In this document: positions 44,641 to 52,804 of the stretch, piece by piece | Numbering within the stretch: the stretch's first letter is position 1 | Layout of the letters: each line of letters starts with the position of its first letter | NCBI GenBank assembly: GCA_944320195.1 | Contig: CALUGP010000006.1 | Coordinates: 53,206 to 117,205, forward strand | Direction of reading: 5' to 3' | DNA: 64,000 bases | Origin: an uncultured Prevotella sp. | GTDB lineage: Bacteria > Bacteroidota > Bacteroidia > Bacteroidales > Bacteroidaceae | Program-made: the position numbers and the translations under genes | The notes under the pieces: model-generated | Database searches by the model: none | What the model saw: only the letters and a program-made list of their open reading frames with translations | What the model was told of the DNA's origin: nothing

Positions 44641-44674
44641 GGGACGGCTGTCGGCAAAATGCCGAAAGCCGTCC
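44641..44674. other. Hairpin inside the folD-kor operon
   Basis: GGGACGGCTGTCGGC, AAAAT loop, GCCGAAAGCCGTCC: a long GC-rich stem with one mismatch, between the TPR gene and the ferredoxin gene. The T-run is on the plus strand, where no gene needs termination. On the minus strand it could be an mRNA stabiliser or a processing site that sets subunit ratios. Confidence 0.6.
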
Positions 44675-44688
44675 TTTTCTATATGTTT

Positions 44689-44868
44689 CTAAGGATTGTA
44701 CATGTCTTTGCAGTAATAAGCAAGGATGTCGTCAAGCATCTTCTTTGCTTCCACCGCCGGACTGTCAGGGTCAAGTTCGATAGCCTTGATGTAATGGTTG
44801 AGCGCTTCCTGCCAGTTGCCTTGCTTACGGAAGCAGTTGCCTTGTTGGTAATATTCTTCCGCGGTCAT
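44689..44868 (-). CDS. Small TPR protein (59 aa)
   Basis: The frame runs from ATG (44868-44866) to TAG (44691-44689) and encodes 59 residues starting [20 protein letters not shown]. Residues 4-37 form one clear tetratricopeptide repeat (EYYQQGNCFRKQGNWQEALN, then HYIKAIELDPDSP) with the expected small/large residue pattern; the rest is one capping helix (AVEAKKMLDDILAYYCKDMY). Its start codon shares one base with the folD stop codon. TPR units mediate protein contacts, so it may be an assembly or accessory factor for the oxidoreductase encoded next; this is inference. Confidence 0.82.
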   Translation of the reverse strand: MTAEEYYQQGNCFRKQGNWQEALNHYIKAIELDPDSPAVEAKKMLDDILAYYCKDMYNP

Positions 44869-45752
44869 TATTTATAGTATTCTTTTTTGCCTGCAGCCAG
44901 CGTGTTCTTCATCAGCGAGCAGATTGTCATCGGCCCTACGCCGCCCGGTACCGGGGTTATGAATGAGCACTTGGGGGCGACCTCGTCAAACTTCACGTCG
45001 CCGTTCAGGCGGAATCCGCTCTTCTTTGTTGCGTCTGGAACACGCGTCGTGCCGACATCGATTACCACCGCTCCGTCTTTCACCATGTCGGCCGTTACGA
45101 AGTCTGGCCGGCCAATTGCGGCTATGATTATGTCTGCTTCGCGGCATTCCTGCTTAAGGGTTGCCGAGTGGCTGTGGCACACTGTGACGGTGGAATCACC
45201 GTATTGCTTCTGCATCATGAGCTGCGCCATGGGCTTGCCCACGATGTTGCTGCGGCCGAGTATTACGCATTTCTTGCCCGATGTCTCAATGCCGTAGCGG
45301 CGGAGAAGGGTGAGTATTCCGAGCGGAGTGGCCGAAATGAAGCACGGCAGGCCGATGGCCATGCGGCCTACGTTGACCGGATGGAAGCCGTCGACATCCT
45401 TACGGTAGTCTATGCCCATTATTATTTTCTGCTCGTCGATGTGCTTTGGCAGGGGCAGCTGTACAATGTATCCGTCAACGTCGGGGTCGTCGTTAAGTTC
45501 TTTTACCTTTGCGAGGAGCTCGTCTTCAGTGACATCGTCCTCGAAACGGATTAGAGTGCTCTTGAAGCCGCAAGTCTCGCAGGCTATGACCTTGTTCTTA
45601 ACGTAAGTCTCGCTGCCTCCGTCGTGTCCAACGAGAATGGCTGCCAAGTGGGGGCGTTTGCCTCCGGCTTCAACTATTTGTTTTACTTCTTCGGCTATTT
45701 CCGCCTTTATTTGTGCGGCCGTAGCCTTGCCGTCTATCAGTTCATAATTCAT
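44868..45752 (-). CDS. folD: Methylenetetrahydrofolate dehydrogenase / cyclohydrolase
   Basis: A 294-residue bifunctional enzyme interconverting methylene-, methenyl- and formyl-tetrahydrofolate with NADP. Signatures are [20 protein letters not shown] (catalytic Lys in the YVKNK segment), [38 protein letters not shown] (nucleotide site) and the C-terminal [20 protein letters not shown]. One-carbon units from the glycine cleavage system encoded at 58-64 kb feed the same pool. It is the first gene of the folD-TPR-kor run. Confidence 0.97.
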   Translation of the reverse strand: MNYELIDGKATAAQIKAEIAEEVKQIVEAGGKRPHLAAILVGHDGGSETYVKNKVIACETCGFKSTLIRFEDDVTEDELLAKVKELNDDPDVDGYIVQLPLPKHIDEQKIIMGIDYRKDVDGFHPVNVGRMAIGLPCFISATPLGILTLLRRYGIETSGKKCVILGRSNIVGKPMAQLMMQKQYGDSTVTVCHSHSATLKQECREADIIIAAIGRPDFVTADMVKDGAVVIDVGTTRVPDATKKSGFRLNGDVKFDEVAPKCSFITPVPGGVGPMTICSLMKNTLAAGKKEYYK

Positions 45753-45880
45753 AATTCACAATTCATAATTAAGCTTTCGTCGGATTGTTGTCCCTTAATT
45801 CAAAATTCATAATAAATGTATGTGTCACCAGGCAGGTCATTCCAAGCTTCCTCCCTTGGGGAGGGTTGGGGTGGGTGTTA
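45745..45880. repeat. ATTCATAATT inverted repeat plus GC-rich hairpin copy
   Basis: CATAATTCATAATTCACAAT and the partner AATTCAAAATTCATAAT surround a short loop (45745-45812). Then a GC-rich hairpin copy follows (45845-45876; CTTCCTCCCTTGGGGAGGGT and TGGGGTGGGTG), ending at the ffh stop codon. Confidence 0.75.
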
Positions 45881-47212
45881 CATCCTTCTCATGCCCTTCA
45901 TAGCACCCATCATCTGGCTCATCTTCGACCCTGTGACCATCTTCATCATCTTGCGGGTCTGGTCAAACTGCTTGAGCAGGCGGTTTACATCCTGTATGTT
46001 GGTGCCCGAACCTTTTGCGATGCGCGTCTTGCGGCTTGTGTTCAGTATCTCGGGATTGGTGCGTTCCTTGGGCGTCATGCTCAGGATGATTGCCTCGATG
46101 CCCTTGAACGCGTTGTCGTCGATGTCAACGTCCTTGATGGCTTTGCCCACTCCTGGTATCATCGAGGCAAGATCCTTGATGTTGCCCATCTTCTTTATCT
46201 GCTGGATTTGATTCAGGAAGTCGTTGAAGTCGAACTTGTTTTTCTGTATCTTCTTCTGAAGGCGGCGCGCCTCTTCCTCGTCAAACTGCTCTTGTGCGCG
46301 CTCTACGAGGCTCACGATGTCGCCCATGCCGAGTATTCGGTCGGCCATGCGCGAGGGGTGGAACACGTCGATGGCCTCCATCTTCTCGCCTGTTCCGATG
46401 AATTTGATTGGCTTTGTCACAACGGTGCGTATGCTTATGGCCGCTCCGCCGCGCGTGTCGCCGTCGAGTTTGGTCAGCACAACGCCGTCGAAATCAAGGC
46501 GGTCGTTGAACTCTTTGGCCGTGTTCACCGCGTCCTGGCCGGTCATCGAGTCGACAACGAACAGTGTCTCGTCGGGATTGACGGCGTTTTTCAGCGTCTC
46601 AATCTCGTTCATCATCTCTTCGTCCACAGCCAGTCGGCCGGCAGTGTCTATTATCACCACGTCATGGCCCTTGGCTTTCGCTTCCTTTATGGCGTGCTGG
46701 GCTATGGCCACAACGTTCTTGCTTTCAGGCTCGGAGTATACGGGTATGCCTATCTGCGAGGCGACAACCTTGAGCTGCTCTATGGCGGCGGGGCGGTAAA
46801 CGTCGCATGCTACGAGCATCGGGTTCTTCTTTTGCTTGGTTTTGAGCATGTTTGCCAGCTTGCCGCTGAATGTTGTCTTGCCCGAGCCTTGCAGGCCCGA
46901 CATAAGTATGATGGCAGGCCTGCCGTCTAGCTTCAGCTCCACGCTTTCGCCTCCCATCAGCGTGGCCAGCTCGTCATGTACGAGCTTCACCATCATCTGT
47001 CCCGGCTTCACAGCCGTGAGCACGTTCATTCCTAGGGCTTTCTGCTTGACCGTGTCGGTAAACGTCTTTGCCACCTTGTAATTCACGTCTGCGTCGAGCA
47101 GCGCGCGCCTTACGTCTTTCAAGGTTTCGGCCACGTTTATTTCGGTAATTTTTCCTTCGCCCTTTAGTATTTTGAAAGAGCGTTCAAGCCTGTCGCTAAG
47201 ATTTTCAAACAT
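45878..47212 (-). CDS. ffh: Signal recognition particle protein
   Basis: A 444-residue SRP54 GTPase that binds signal peptides and 4.5S RNA. The N domain (1-85) is followed by the G domain with G1 GLQGSGKTTFSGKLA, VACDVYRPAAIEQLKVVA, DTAGRLAVDEEMM, and TKLDGDTRGGAA; the M domain ends in a Met-rich stretch MMKMVTGSKMSQMMGAMKGM. The length is standard. A minus-strand -7 box TATATTTG lies at 47305-47298, without a clear -33 partner. It is divergent from the peptidase gene across an 843-base gap. Confidence 0.97.
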   Translation of the reverse strand: MFENLSDRLERSFKILKGEGKITEINVAETLKDVRRALLDADVNYKVAKTFTDTVKQKALGMNVLTAVKPGQMMVKLVHDELATLMGGESVELKLDGRPAIILMSGLQGSGKTTFSGKLANMLKTKQKKNPMLVACDVYRPAAIEQLKVVASQIGIPVYSEPESKNVVAIAQHAIKEAKAKGHDVVIIDTAGRLAVDEEMMNEIETLKNAVNPDETLFVVDSMTGQDAVNTAKEFNDRLDFDGVVLTKLDGDTRGGAAISIRTVVTKPIKFIGTGEKMEAIDVFHPSRMADRILGMGDIVSLVERAQEQFDEEEARRLQKKIQKNKFDFNDFLNQIQQIKKMGNIKDLASMIPGVGKAIKDVDIDDNAFKGIEAIILSMTPKERTNPEILNTSRKTRIAKGSGTNIQDVNRLLKQFDQTRKMMKMVTGSKMSQMMGAMKGMRRM

Positions 47213-47632
47213 ATATAATTAAGTATATTAAACAAAATGTAAGCAGACCGTGTGTAAATCGGCGTTTACCTGTTCTCTGCCTGCCTTATTATCTCTGCAA
47301 ATATAGTCAATATATGACAAAAAAGGCGTGAACGTTCTTCGTATTTAAAATATTTTAAAAGAAGTTTTCCGAAAAATGCGCACACCGCGCCCATGTGTGC
47401 ATTTTTGCCATTCTCTATATCTGTTTATACGCATGGCGTTAACTGCCACTTGATATTTTACGGTTTGTTAACCAATGCTTTCCTGGCAATGTTAACGCAT
47501 GGATTTTGTGGCGGACTGTGTCCGTGAAAAGTCGGAAGCGGACTTGAAATATGCAAATCTGAGGTTGTTGACAAGTGCTTGATGGTCAGCGATTTATGGT
47601 TGCAACCATTTGTGAAGGCTGTTGAAAGTGGT

Positions 47633-47735
47633 GAAAAAGACGGCTTTCGGGCATGTAAAAGGCCATGTTTTAGCCTTGTAAAGATGGCCTTTGGCATGTG
47701 TAAAGGCCGTCTTCGTGGGTCGTGAAGACGGCTCC
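47633..47735. repeat. 22-bp-period palindrome array, copy 10
   Basis: Decayed units AAAAAGACGGCTTTCGGGC, GTAAAAGGCCATGTTTTAGC, GTAAAGATGGCCTTTGGC, GTAAAGGCCGTCTTCGTG and GTGAAGACGGCTCC. More diverged than the other copies. Confidence 0.7.
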
Positions 47736-47994
47736 CGGTGTGAATGGCGGTGGTGAACTGTGTGGCGGACGGCCGTTCGCATTGGAATGTGTTAACGCCG
47801 TTAACATTGCGCTTCTACTTCATGCGTTGTGAAAGTGTTAACCGGACGTGCCTGCATTGTTAACGAAACGTAACGGGCACAATGTTTGCTTGTATATGCG
47901 TGGCGTGCGGCCGTCAGTACGTGGCGCTGAGCCCATGGCGGCGCACATGTGTCAATCGCGATGTGAAACAGATAAAAAACACTGGCAAAAATGA

Positions 47995-48023
47995 TTGTTT
48001 CAAATGAAAAATCCTTATCTTTG
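47995..48023 (+). promoter_or_regulatory. Promoter of the aminopeptidase P-like gene
   Basis: TTG (47995-47997), 18 bases, TATCTTTG (48016-48023), 32 bases before the start codon. Confidence 0.65.
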
Positions 48024-48055
48024 CAGGCAAAACAACCTTATATCAAATTGTAACC

Positions 48056-49453
48056 ATGTTCAGTAAAGATACTTACATACGCCGCCGCGCCGAGCTGAAG
48101 AGGCTCGTAGGGGGCGGTGTCATCCTGTTGTTCGGCAACAACGACTCGCCGGCCAACTATCCGGCCAACGCCTATTCGCCGTTCAGGCAGGACTCGTCGT
48201 TCCTGTATTACTTCGGGCTGAACCGCGACGGGCTTGTTGGCGTGATCGACGTTGACGCTGACCGGGAGACGCTCGTCGGAGACGACATTGACATAGAAGA
48301 CATAGTGTGGTGCGGCGCGGTGGACAGCGTGGCCGACATGGCCGCAAGCACGGGCGTGGCCAATTCCGCCCCGATGAAGCAGTTGCAGGTAATCTGCAAC
48401 GAGGCGTTGAGGCAGCAAAGGCCGATACACTTCCTTCCGCCATACAGGCATGACACGAAGCTGCAGATCTTCGACCTGCTCGGCATACACCCCAGCCAGC
48501 AGAAAGAGTCGGCCTCGATGCCGCTGATAAGCGCGGTTGTGAAGATGCGCTCAACCAAGGAGCCGCAGGAGATAGCCGAGATCGAGGCCGCCTGCGCCGT
48601 AGGATACAAGATGCACACCACGGCGATGCGCCTTACCAGGCCCGGAGTGACCGAGAAATACATCGGAGGACAGGTGGACGGCACGGCCAACTCATACGGC
48701 GCGATGGTGAGCTTCGCCACCATCTTCACCCAGCACGGCGAGATAATGCACGGCAACCCGTCGTGGAACGAGCTTGAGAGCGGCCGGCTGGTGCTCTGCG
48801 ATGCCGGTGCCGAGAACCGCAACAACTACTGCTCGGACAACACGCGCACGTATCCGGTCAACGGAAAGTTCACGCAGAAACAGCTTGAAATATACTCCAT
48901 AGTGGAAGCCTGCCACGACTACGCGCTCGAAGTGGCGCGTCCGGGCGTAAGGTGGATGGACGTGCACCTTGGCGTATGCCGCCTGATGGCCGACAGGCTG
49001 AAGGCTCTGGGGCTGATGAAGGGCGACACCGACGAGGCCGTGGCCGCCGGCGCGCACGCCCTCTTCCTGCCACACGGACTGGGACACATGATGGGCATGG
49101 ACGTGCACGACATGGAAGGCCTGGGCCAGGTCTACGTGGGCTTCGACGAAGAGACGCGCCCGTCCACGCAGTTCGGCACCAACGCCCTGCGCATGGGCCG
49201 CCGCCTTGAGGAAGGATTCGTCGTGACCGACGAGCCGGGAATATATTTCATACCGGCTCTTATCGACGAGTGGAAGGCCAAGGGACTGCACACGGACTTC
49301 ATAAACTACGCCGCGCTCGACGCCTACCGCGACTTCGGCGGCATACGCATAGAGGACGACGTGCTCATAACGGCCACGGGATGCCGCTTCCTCGGCGAGC
49401 AGCGCATACCTTACCATCCGCAGGACGTGGAAGACTTCATGGCAAACAATTAA
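48056..49453 (+). CDS. Xaa-Pro aminopeptidase (M24 family)
   Basis: A 465-residue two-domain metallopeptidase that removes the residue before proline. The N-terminal creatinase-like domain (1-175; SPFRQDSSFLYYFGLNRDGL) is followed by a pita-bread domain with the metal ligands: Asp in LVLCDAGAENRNNYCSDNTR (two Asp), His in FLPHGLGHMMGMDVHDME, Glu in VVTDEPGIYF and Glu in GGIRIEDDVL. All five ligands are present. There is no signal peptide, so it is cytoplasmic. A secreted C1 peptidase follows 24 bases downstream, so the two may be cotranscribed. Confidence 0.94.
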   Translation: MFSKDTYIRRRAELKRLVGGGVILLFGNNDSPANYPANAYSPFRQDSSFLYYFGLNRDGLVGVIDVDADRETLVGDDIDIEDIVWCGAVDSVADMAASTGVANSAPMKQLQVICNEALRQQRPIHFLPPYRHDTKLQIFDLLGIHPSQQKESASMPLISAVVKMRSTKEPQEIAEIEAACAVGYKMHTTAMRLTRPGVTEKYIGGQVDGTANSYGAMVSFATIFTQHGEIMHGNPSWNELESGRLVLCDAGAENRNNYCSDNTRTYPVNGKFTQKQLEIYSIVEACHDYALEVARPGVRWMDVHLGVCRLMADRLKALGLMKGDTDEAVAAGAHALFLPHGLGHMMGMDVHDMEGLGQVYVGFDEETRPSTQFGTNALRMGRRLEEGFVVTDEPGIYFIPALIDEWKAKGLHTDFINYAALDAYRDFGGIRIEDDVLITATGCRFLGEQRIPYHPQDVEDFMANN

Positions 49454-49477
49454 CCAAATAAATTAAATAGAGACGAA

Positions 49478-50680
49478 ATGAAAAAGTTACTCACAATGTG
49501 CCTCTTGGCCTGCTTTGTGACAGGAGCCGGCGCACAAGACAAGAAAGACACCCAAAAGAAGAATGTCCCAGTGTTCACCACGGTGAAGGAGAACCCAATC
49601 ACGAGCATCAAGGACCAGAACCGCAGCGGTACTTGCTGGGCTTACTCCACGCTTAGCTTCCTGGAGAGCGAAATATTGAAGGCCACCGGAAAGACTTACA
49701 ACCTCTGCGAGATGTTCATCGCAAACAAGGATTACATGGACCGTGCCATCGTCAAGGTGAGGATGCACGGCGACAGCCAGTTCTCGCAGGGCGGAAGCTT
49801 CGAGGACGTTGTCACCATAATGCAGAACTACGGCATCTGCCCTGAAGAGGCAATGCCCGCTCCCGGCACGCTTACGGGCGACTCGCTTGCCAATTTCGGC
49901 GAATTCTTCACCGTGATGGAGCCGTATGTCGACGCCATCGCAAAGACAAAGGCCAGCAAGATATCAAAGCAGTGGCGCCTCGGCCTGCAAGGTATTCTTG
50001 ACGCATACCTGGGCAAGTGCCCCGAGAAGTTCGTGTATGAAGGAAAGGAATACACTCCGAAGACCTTTGCACAGAGCCTCGGCATCAATCTTGACGACTA
50101 CGTCTCGATAACAAGCTACACCCACCATCCGTTCTACACACAGTTTGCCCTCGAGATACAAGACAACTGGCGCTGGGCGTTGTCTTACAACGTGCCCATG
50201 GAGGAGCTGATGGCCATCATTGACAACGCCGTCAACGAAGGCTACACCGTTGCTTGGGGCGGAGACGTTACAGAAGACGGCTTCACACGTACAGGCCTCG
50301 GTCTGGCTTACGACGTAAAGAAGGCACGCAGCATGGCAGGCACTGACGCCGACCGCTGGTTCAACCTTTCAGCCACAGAGAAGCGCAGCAAGCTCGACTC
50401 GCTCGGCGTTGACGCTCCCGAGATTGTTCCTACCCAGCAGATGAGGCAGGACGCATTCGACAGCTGGGAGACCACTGACGACCATGGAATGCACCTCTAC
50501 GGCATAGCAAAAGACAAGAACGGCCGTGAATACTACATGGTAAAGAACTCATGGGGCAACCACGGAGACTACAAGGGCATCTGGTACATGTCAAAGAACT
50601 ACGTGGCTTACAAGACCATGAACATAATGGTAAACAAGAATGCCATACCCAAGGACATCCGCAAGAAGCTTGGCATCTGA
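49478..50680 (+). CDS. Secreted C1B cysteine aminopeptidase (PepC/bleomycin hydrolase type)
   Basis: A 400-residue papain-fold peptidase with a signal peptide (MKKLLTMCLLACFVTGAGAQ). The active Cys lies in IKDQNRSGTCWAYSTLSFLE with the preceding Gln; the His lies in TTDDHGMHLYGIAKDKNGRE and the Asn in YYMVKNSWGNHGDYKGIWYM. This order and the long helical insert (about 110-290) match the C1B family, whose members form self-trimming hexamers with aminopeptidase activity. Bacteroidales versions are exported, in contrast to lactobacillal PepC. A role in peptide breakdown in the periplasm or outside is likely. Confidence 0.92.
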   Translation: MKKLLTMCLLACFVTGAGAQDKKDTQKKNVPVFTTVKENPITSIKDQNRSGTCWAYSTLSFLESEILKATGKTYNLCEMFIANKDYMDRAIVKVRMHGDSQFSQGGSFEDVVTIMQNYGICPEEAMPAPGTLTGDSLANFGEFFTVMEPYVDAIAKTKASKISKQWRLGLQGILDAYLGKCPEKFVYEGKEYTPKTFAQSLGINLDDYVSITSYTHHPFYTQFALEIQDNWRWALSYNVPMEELMAIIDNAVNEGYTVAWGGDVTEDGFTRTGLGLAYDVKKARSMAGTDADRWFNLSATEKRSKLDSLGVDAPEIVPTQQMRQDAFDSWETTDDHGMHLYGIAKDKNGREYYMVKNSWGNHGDYKGIWYMSKNYVAYKTMNIMVNKNAIPKDIRKKLGI

Positions 50681-50704
50681 TATTTGTCTATAATAAATTA
50701 ATGT

Positions 50705-50770
50705 GTTGGAGGCGTCTGTAGCCGACTGGTTCGCGTTGCGGCCATGGGGCGGATGCCTCCAACTCTTTTG
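50705..50770 (+). terminator. Long-loop terminator after the C1 peptidase gene
   Basis: GTTGGAGGC (50705-50713) pairs with GCCTCCAAC (50755-50763), followed by TCTTTTG. The loop is 41 bases. The rest of the 304-base gap before recJ shows no gene; a TAACTTTA box (50855-50862) is a weak promoter candidate. Confidence 0.7.
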
Positions 50771-50984
50771 CTCGCGTACAATAGGTTGAGTGCCGTGCAA
50801 ACCTATTTTCTGAACTTTTCCATGGGAAAACGCCGTTTTCTTGTTTTTTATTTGTAACTTTACACGCCCTTAGCCATAAGGTGAACCGTTCGCGTCCCGT
50901 TGGCGGATGGTGCGGATGTGGCTTTTTATGCGGTCGGCCATTCATGCCGGCACATATGGAAAGGAAAAAATAAAAAACGATATA

Positions 50985-52706
50985 ATGCATTTCAAATGGA
51001 ATTACGAGGAACCGACATCAGAACAAACGCAGGCGGCTGAAGAACTTGGAACAAAGCTTGGAATCAGCTCGATACTCTCTGGAATACTTATCCGGAGGGG
51101 CATTACGACCGAATCTGCCGCCAAACGCTTCTTCCGTCCGCAGTTGAACGACCTTATAAACCCATTCTTGATGAAAGACATGGACGTGGCCGTTGACAGG
51201 CTCAACGACGCAATGGGCCGGAAAGAGCGTATCATGGTGTACGGCGATTATGACGTGGACGGGTGCACTGCAGTGGCACTTGTCTATAAGTTTTTGCAGC
51301 AATTCTATTCCAACATCGATTATTATATTCCCGACCGTTACGATGAAGGATACGGAGTGAGCTTCAAAGGCATAGAATATGCAAGGCAGACAGGAGTCAA
51401 GCTTGTCATCATTCTTGATTGCGGGATCAAGGCTATTGAGGAAGTTGCCTATGCCAAGACTCTTGGCATTGACTTCATTATCTGCGACCATCACGTGCCA
51501 GACGAAATAATGCCTGACGCGGTGGCTGTCCTTAACCCTAAACGTGAGGATGACGCCTATCCTTTCAAGCATCTTTGCGGATGTGGAGTGGGCTTCAAGT
51601 TCATGCAGGCGTTCGCGAAGAACAATGGCATACCGTTCTCAAGGCTGATTCCATTGCTCGATTTCTGCGCCGTAAGCATAGCCGCCGACATAGTGCCTGT
51701 TGTCGAGGAAAACCGTATCTTGGCTTATCACGGCCTCAAACAGCTTAACCAGAATCCAAGCATCGGACTGAAAGCTATTATCGACATATGCGGACTTAAC
51801 GGGCGCACGTTGTCGATGAGTGACATAGTGTTCAAGATAGGACCGCGCATAAACGCGTCTGGCAGGATGGAAAACGGACGCGAAAGCGTGGACTTGCTTG
51901 TCGAGAAAGATTTCAGCCATGCGTTGGAAGCGGCGAAACACATCAATGAATACAATGAGCAACGCAAGGACATAGACAAGCAAATGACCGATGAGGCCAA
52001 CCAGATCATATCAAGGATTGAGAGCCAGAAGCGCCATTCAAGCATCGTCTTGTATGACGAGAATTGGAAGAAGGGTGTCATCGGTATTGTTGCTTCACGT
52101 CTTACCGAGATTTATTTCAGGCCGACCATCGTGCTGACACGTGACAATGAGCTTGCCACCGGGTCGGCACGCAGCGTAACGGGCTTTGACGTTTATTCGG
52201 CGATAAAGAGCTGCAGGGACATGCTCGTCAACTTCGGTGGACATACGTATGCCGCCGGACTGACGTTGAAATGGAGCGATGTGCCTGAGTTCAGGCGGCG
52301 TTTCCAGAAATATGTCGACGAGCATATACAGCCGGAACAGACCGAGGCGGCGCTCAACATCGATGCCGTGATAGACTTTAAGGACATAACCCGCAAGCTG
52401 CATGCTGACATAAGGAAGTTCGGTCCGTTCGGTCCGATGAACCAGAAGCCGCTGTTTTGCACCACTGATGTTTATGACTTTGGTACCAGCAAGGTTGTCG
52501 GCAGGGAGCAAGAGCATATCAAGCTTGAACTTGTGGACTCTAAGTCCAACAATGTGATGAATGGCATAGCTTTCGGCCAGAGTGGCTCTGCACGTTATAT
52601 AAAATCCAAGCGGAGCTTCGACATAGCATATACCATAGAAGACAATGTGTTCAAGCACAACGGCATTCAGCTACAGATAGAGGACATAAGACCGTCGGAG
52701 GAGTAA
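50985..52706 (+). CDS. recJ: Single-strand DNA exonuclease RecJ
   Basis: A 573-residue DHH-family 5' to 3' exonuclease used in recombination and mismatch repair. Metal motifs are seen in order: YGDYDVDGCTAVALVYKFLQ (motif I), LVIILDCGIK, DFIICDHHVPDEIMPDAVAV (DHH), and the DHHA1 domain with VRSVTGFDVYSAIKSCRDML-like GSARSVTGFD and NFGGHTYAAGLTLK. The C-terminal OB-like domain has RKFGPFGPMNQKPLF. The ATG at 50985 gives the family start MHFKWNYEEPT; the frame is open 26 codons further up. The helicase RecQ follows, a functional partner in processing DNA ends. Confidence 0.95.
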   Translation: MHFKWNYEEPTSEQTQAAEELGTKLGISSILSGILIRRGITTESAAKRFFRPQLNDLINPFLMKDMDVAVDRLNDAMGRKERIMVYGDYDVDGCTAVALVYKFLQQFYSNIDYYIPDRYDEGYGVSFKGIEYARQTGVKLVIILDCGIKAIEEVAYAKTLGIDFIICDHHVPDEIMPDAVAVLNPKREDDAYPFKHLCGCGVGFKFMQAFAKNNGIPFSRLIPLLDFCAVSIAADIVPVVEENRILAYHGLKQLNQNPSIGLKAIIDICGLNGRTLSMSDIVFKIGPRINASGRMENGRESVDLLVEKDFSHALEAAKHINEYNEQRKDIDKQMTDEANQIISRIESQKRHSSIVLYDENWKKGVIGIVASRLTEIYFRPTIVLTRDNELATGSARSVTGFDVYSAIKSCRDMLVNFGGHTYAAGLTLKWSDVPEFRRRFQKYVDEHIQPEQTEAALNIDAVIDFKDITRKLHADIRKFGPFGPMNQKPLFCTTDVYDFGTSKVVGREQEHIKLELVDSKSNNVMNGIAFGQSGSARYIKSKRSFDIAYTIEDNVFKHNGIQLQIEDIRPSEE

Positions 52707-52790
52707 TTAAGGATTAAGAGTTAAGAATTAAGAAGAAATGTCTTGTCTGCCGACAATGGTATTTTTCTTAATTCTTAACTCTTAATTTTT
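52705..52790. repeat. TTAAGAAT hairpin, copy f
   Basis: It begins on the recJ stop codon (TAATTAAGGATTAAGAGTTA) and its inverted arm ends 15 bases before the recQ start codon. The loop ends in GGTATTTTTCTT as in copies a and b. Confidence 0.88.
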
Positions 52791-52804
52791 CATTCAATAA
52801 GCTT

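Larger units (their letters stand above)
47213..48055. other. 843-base divergent intergenic region with seven GTTAAC sites
   Basis: No credible gene on either strand. It holds one 22-bp-period array (47633-47735) and seven copies of the palindrome GTTAAC at 47438, 47467, 47491, 47791, 47800, 47837 and 47859. Three of them are followed by GC or CG and preceded by TGT or GT (TGTTAACGC-like). The peptidase promoter lies at the right end (TTG 47995-47997, 18 bases, TATCTTTG 48016-48023). Confidence 0.75.
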
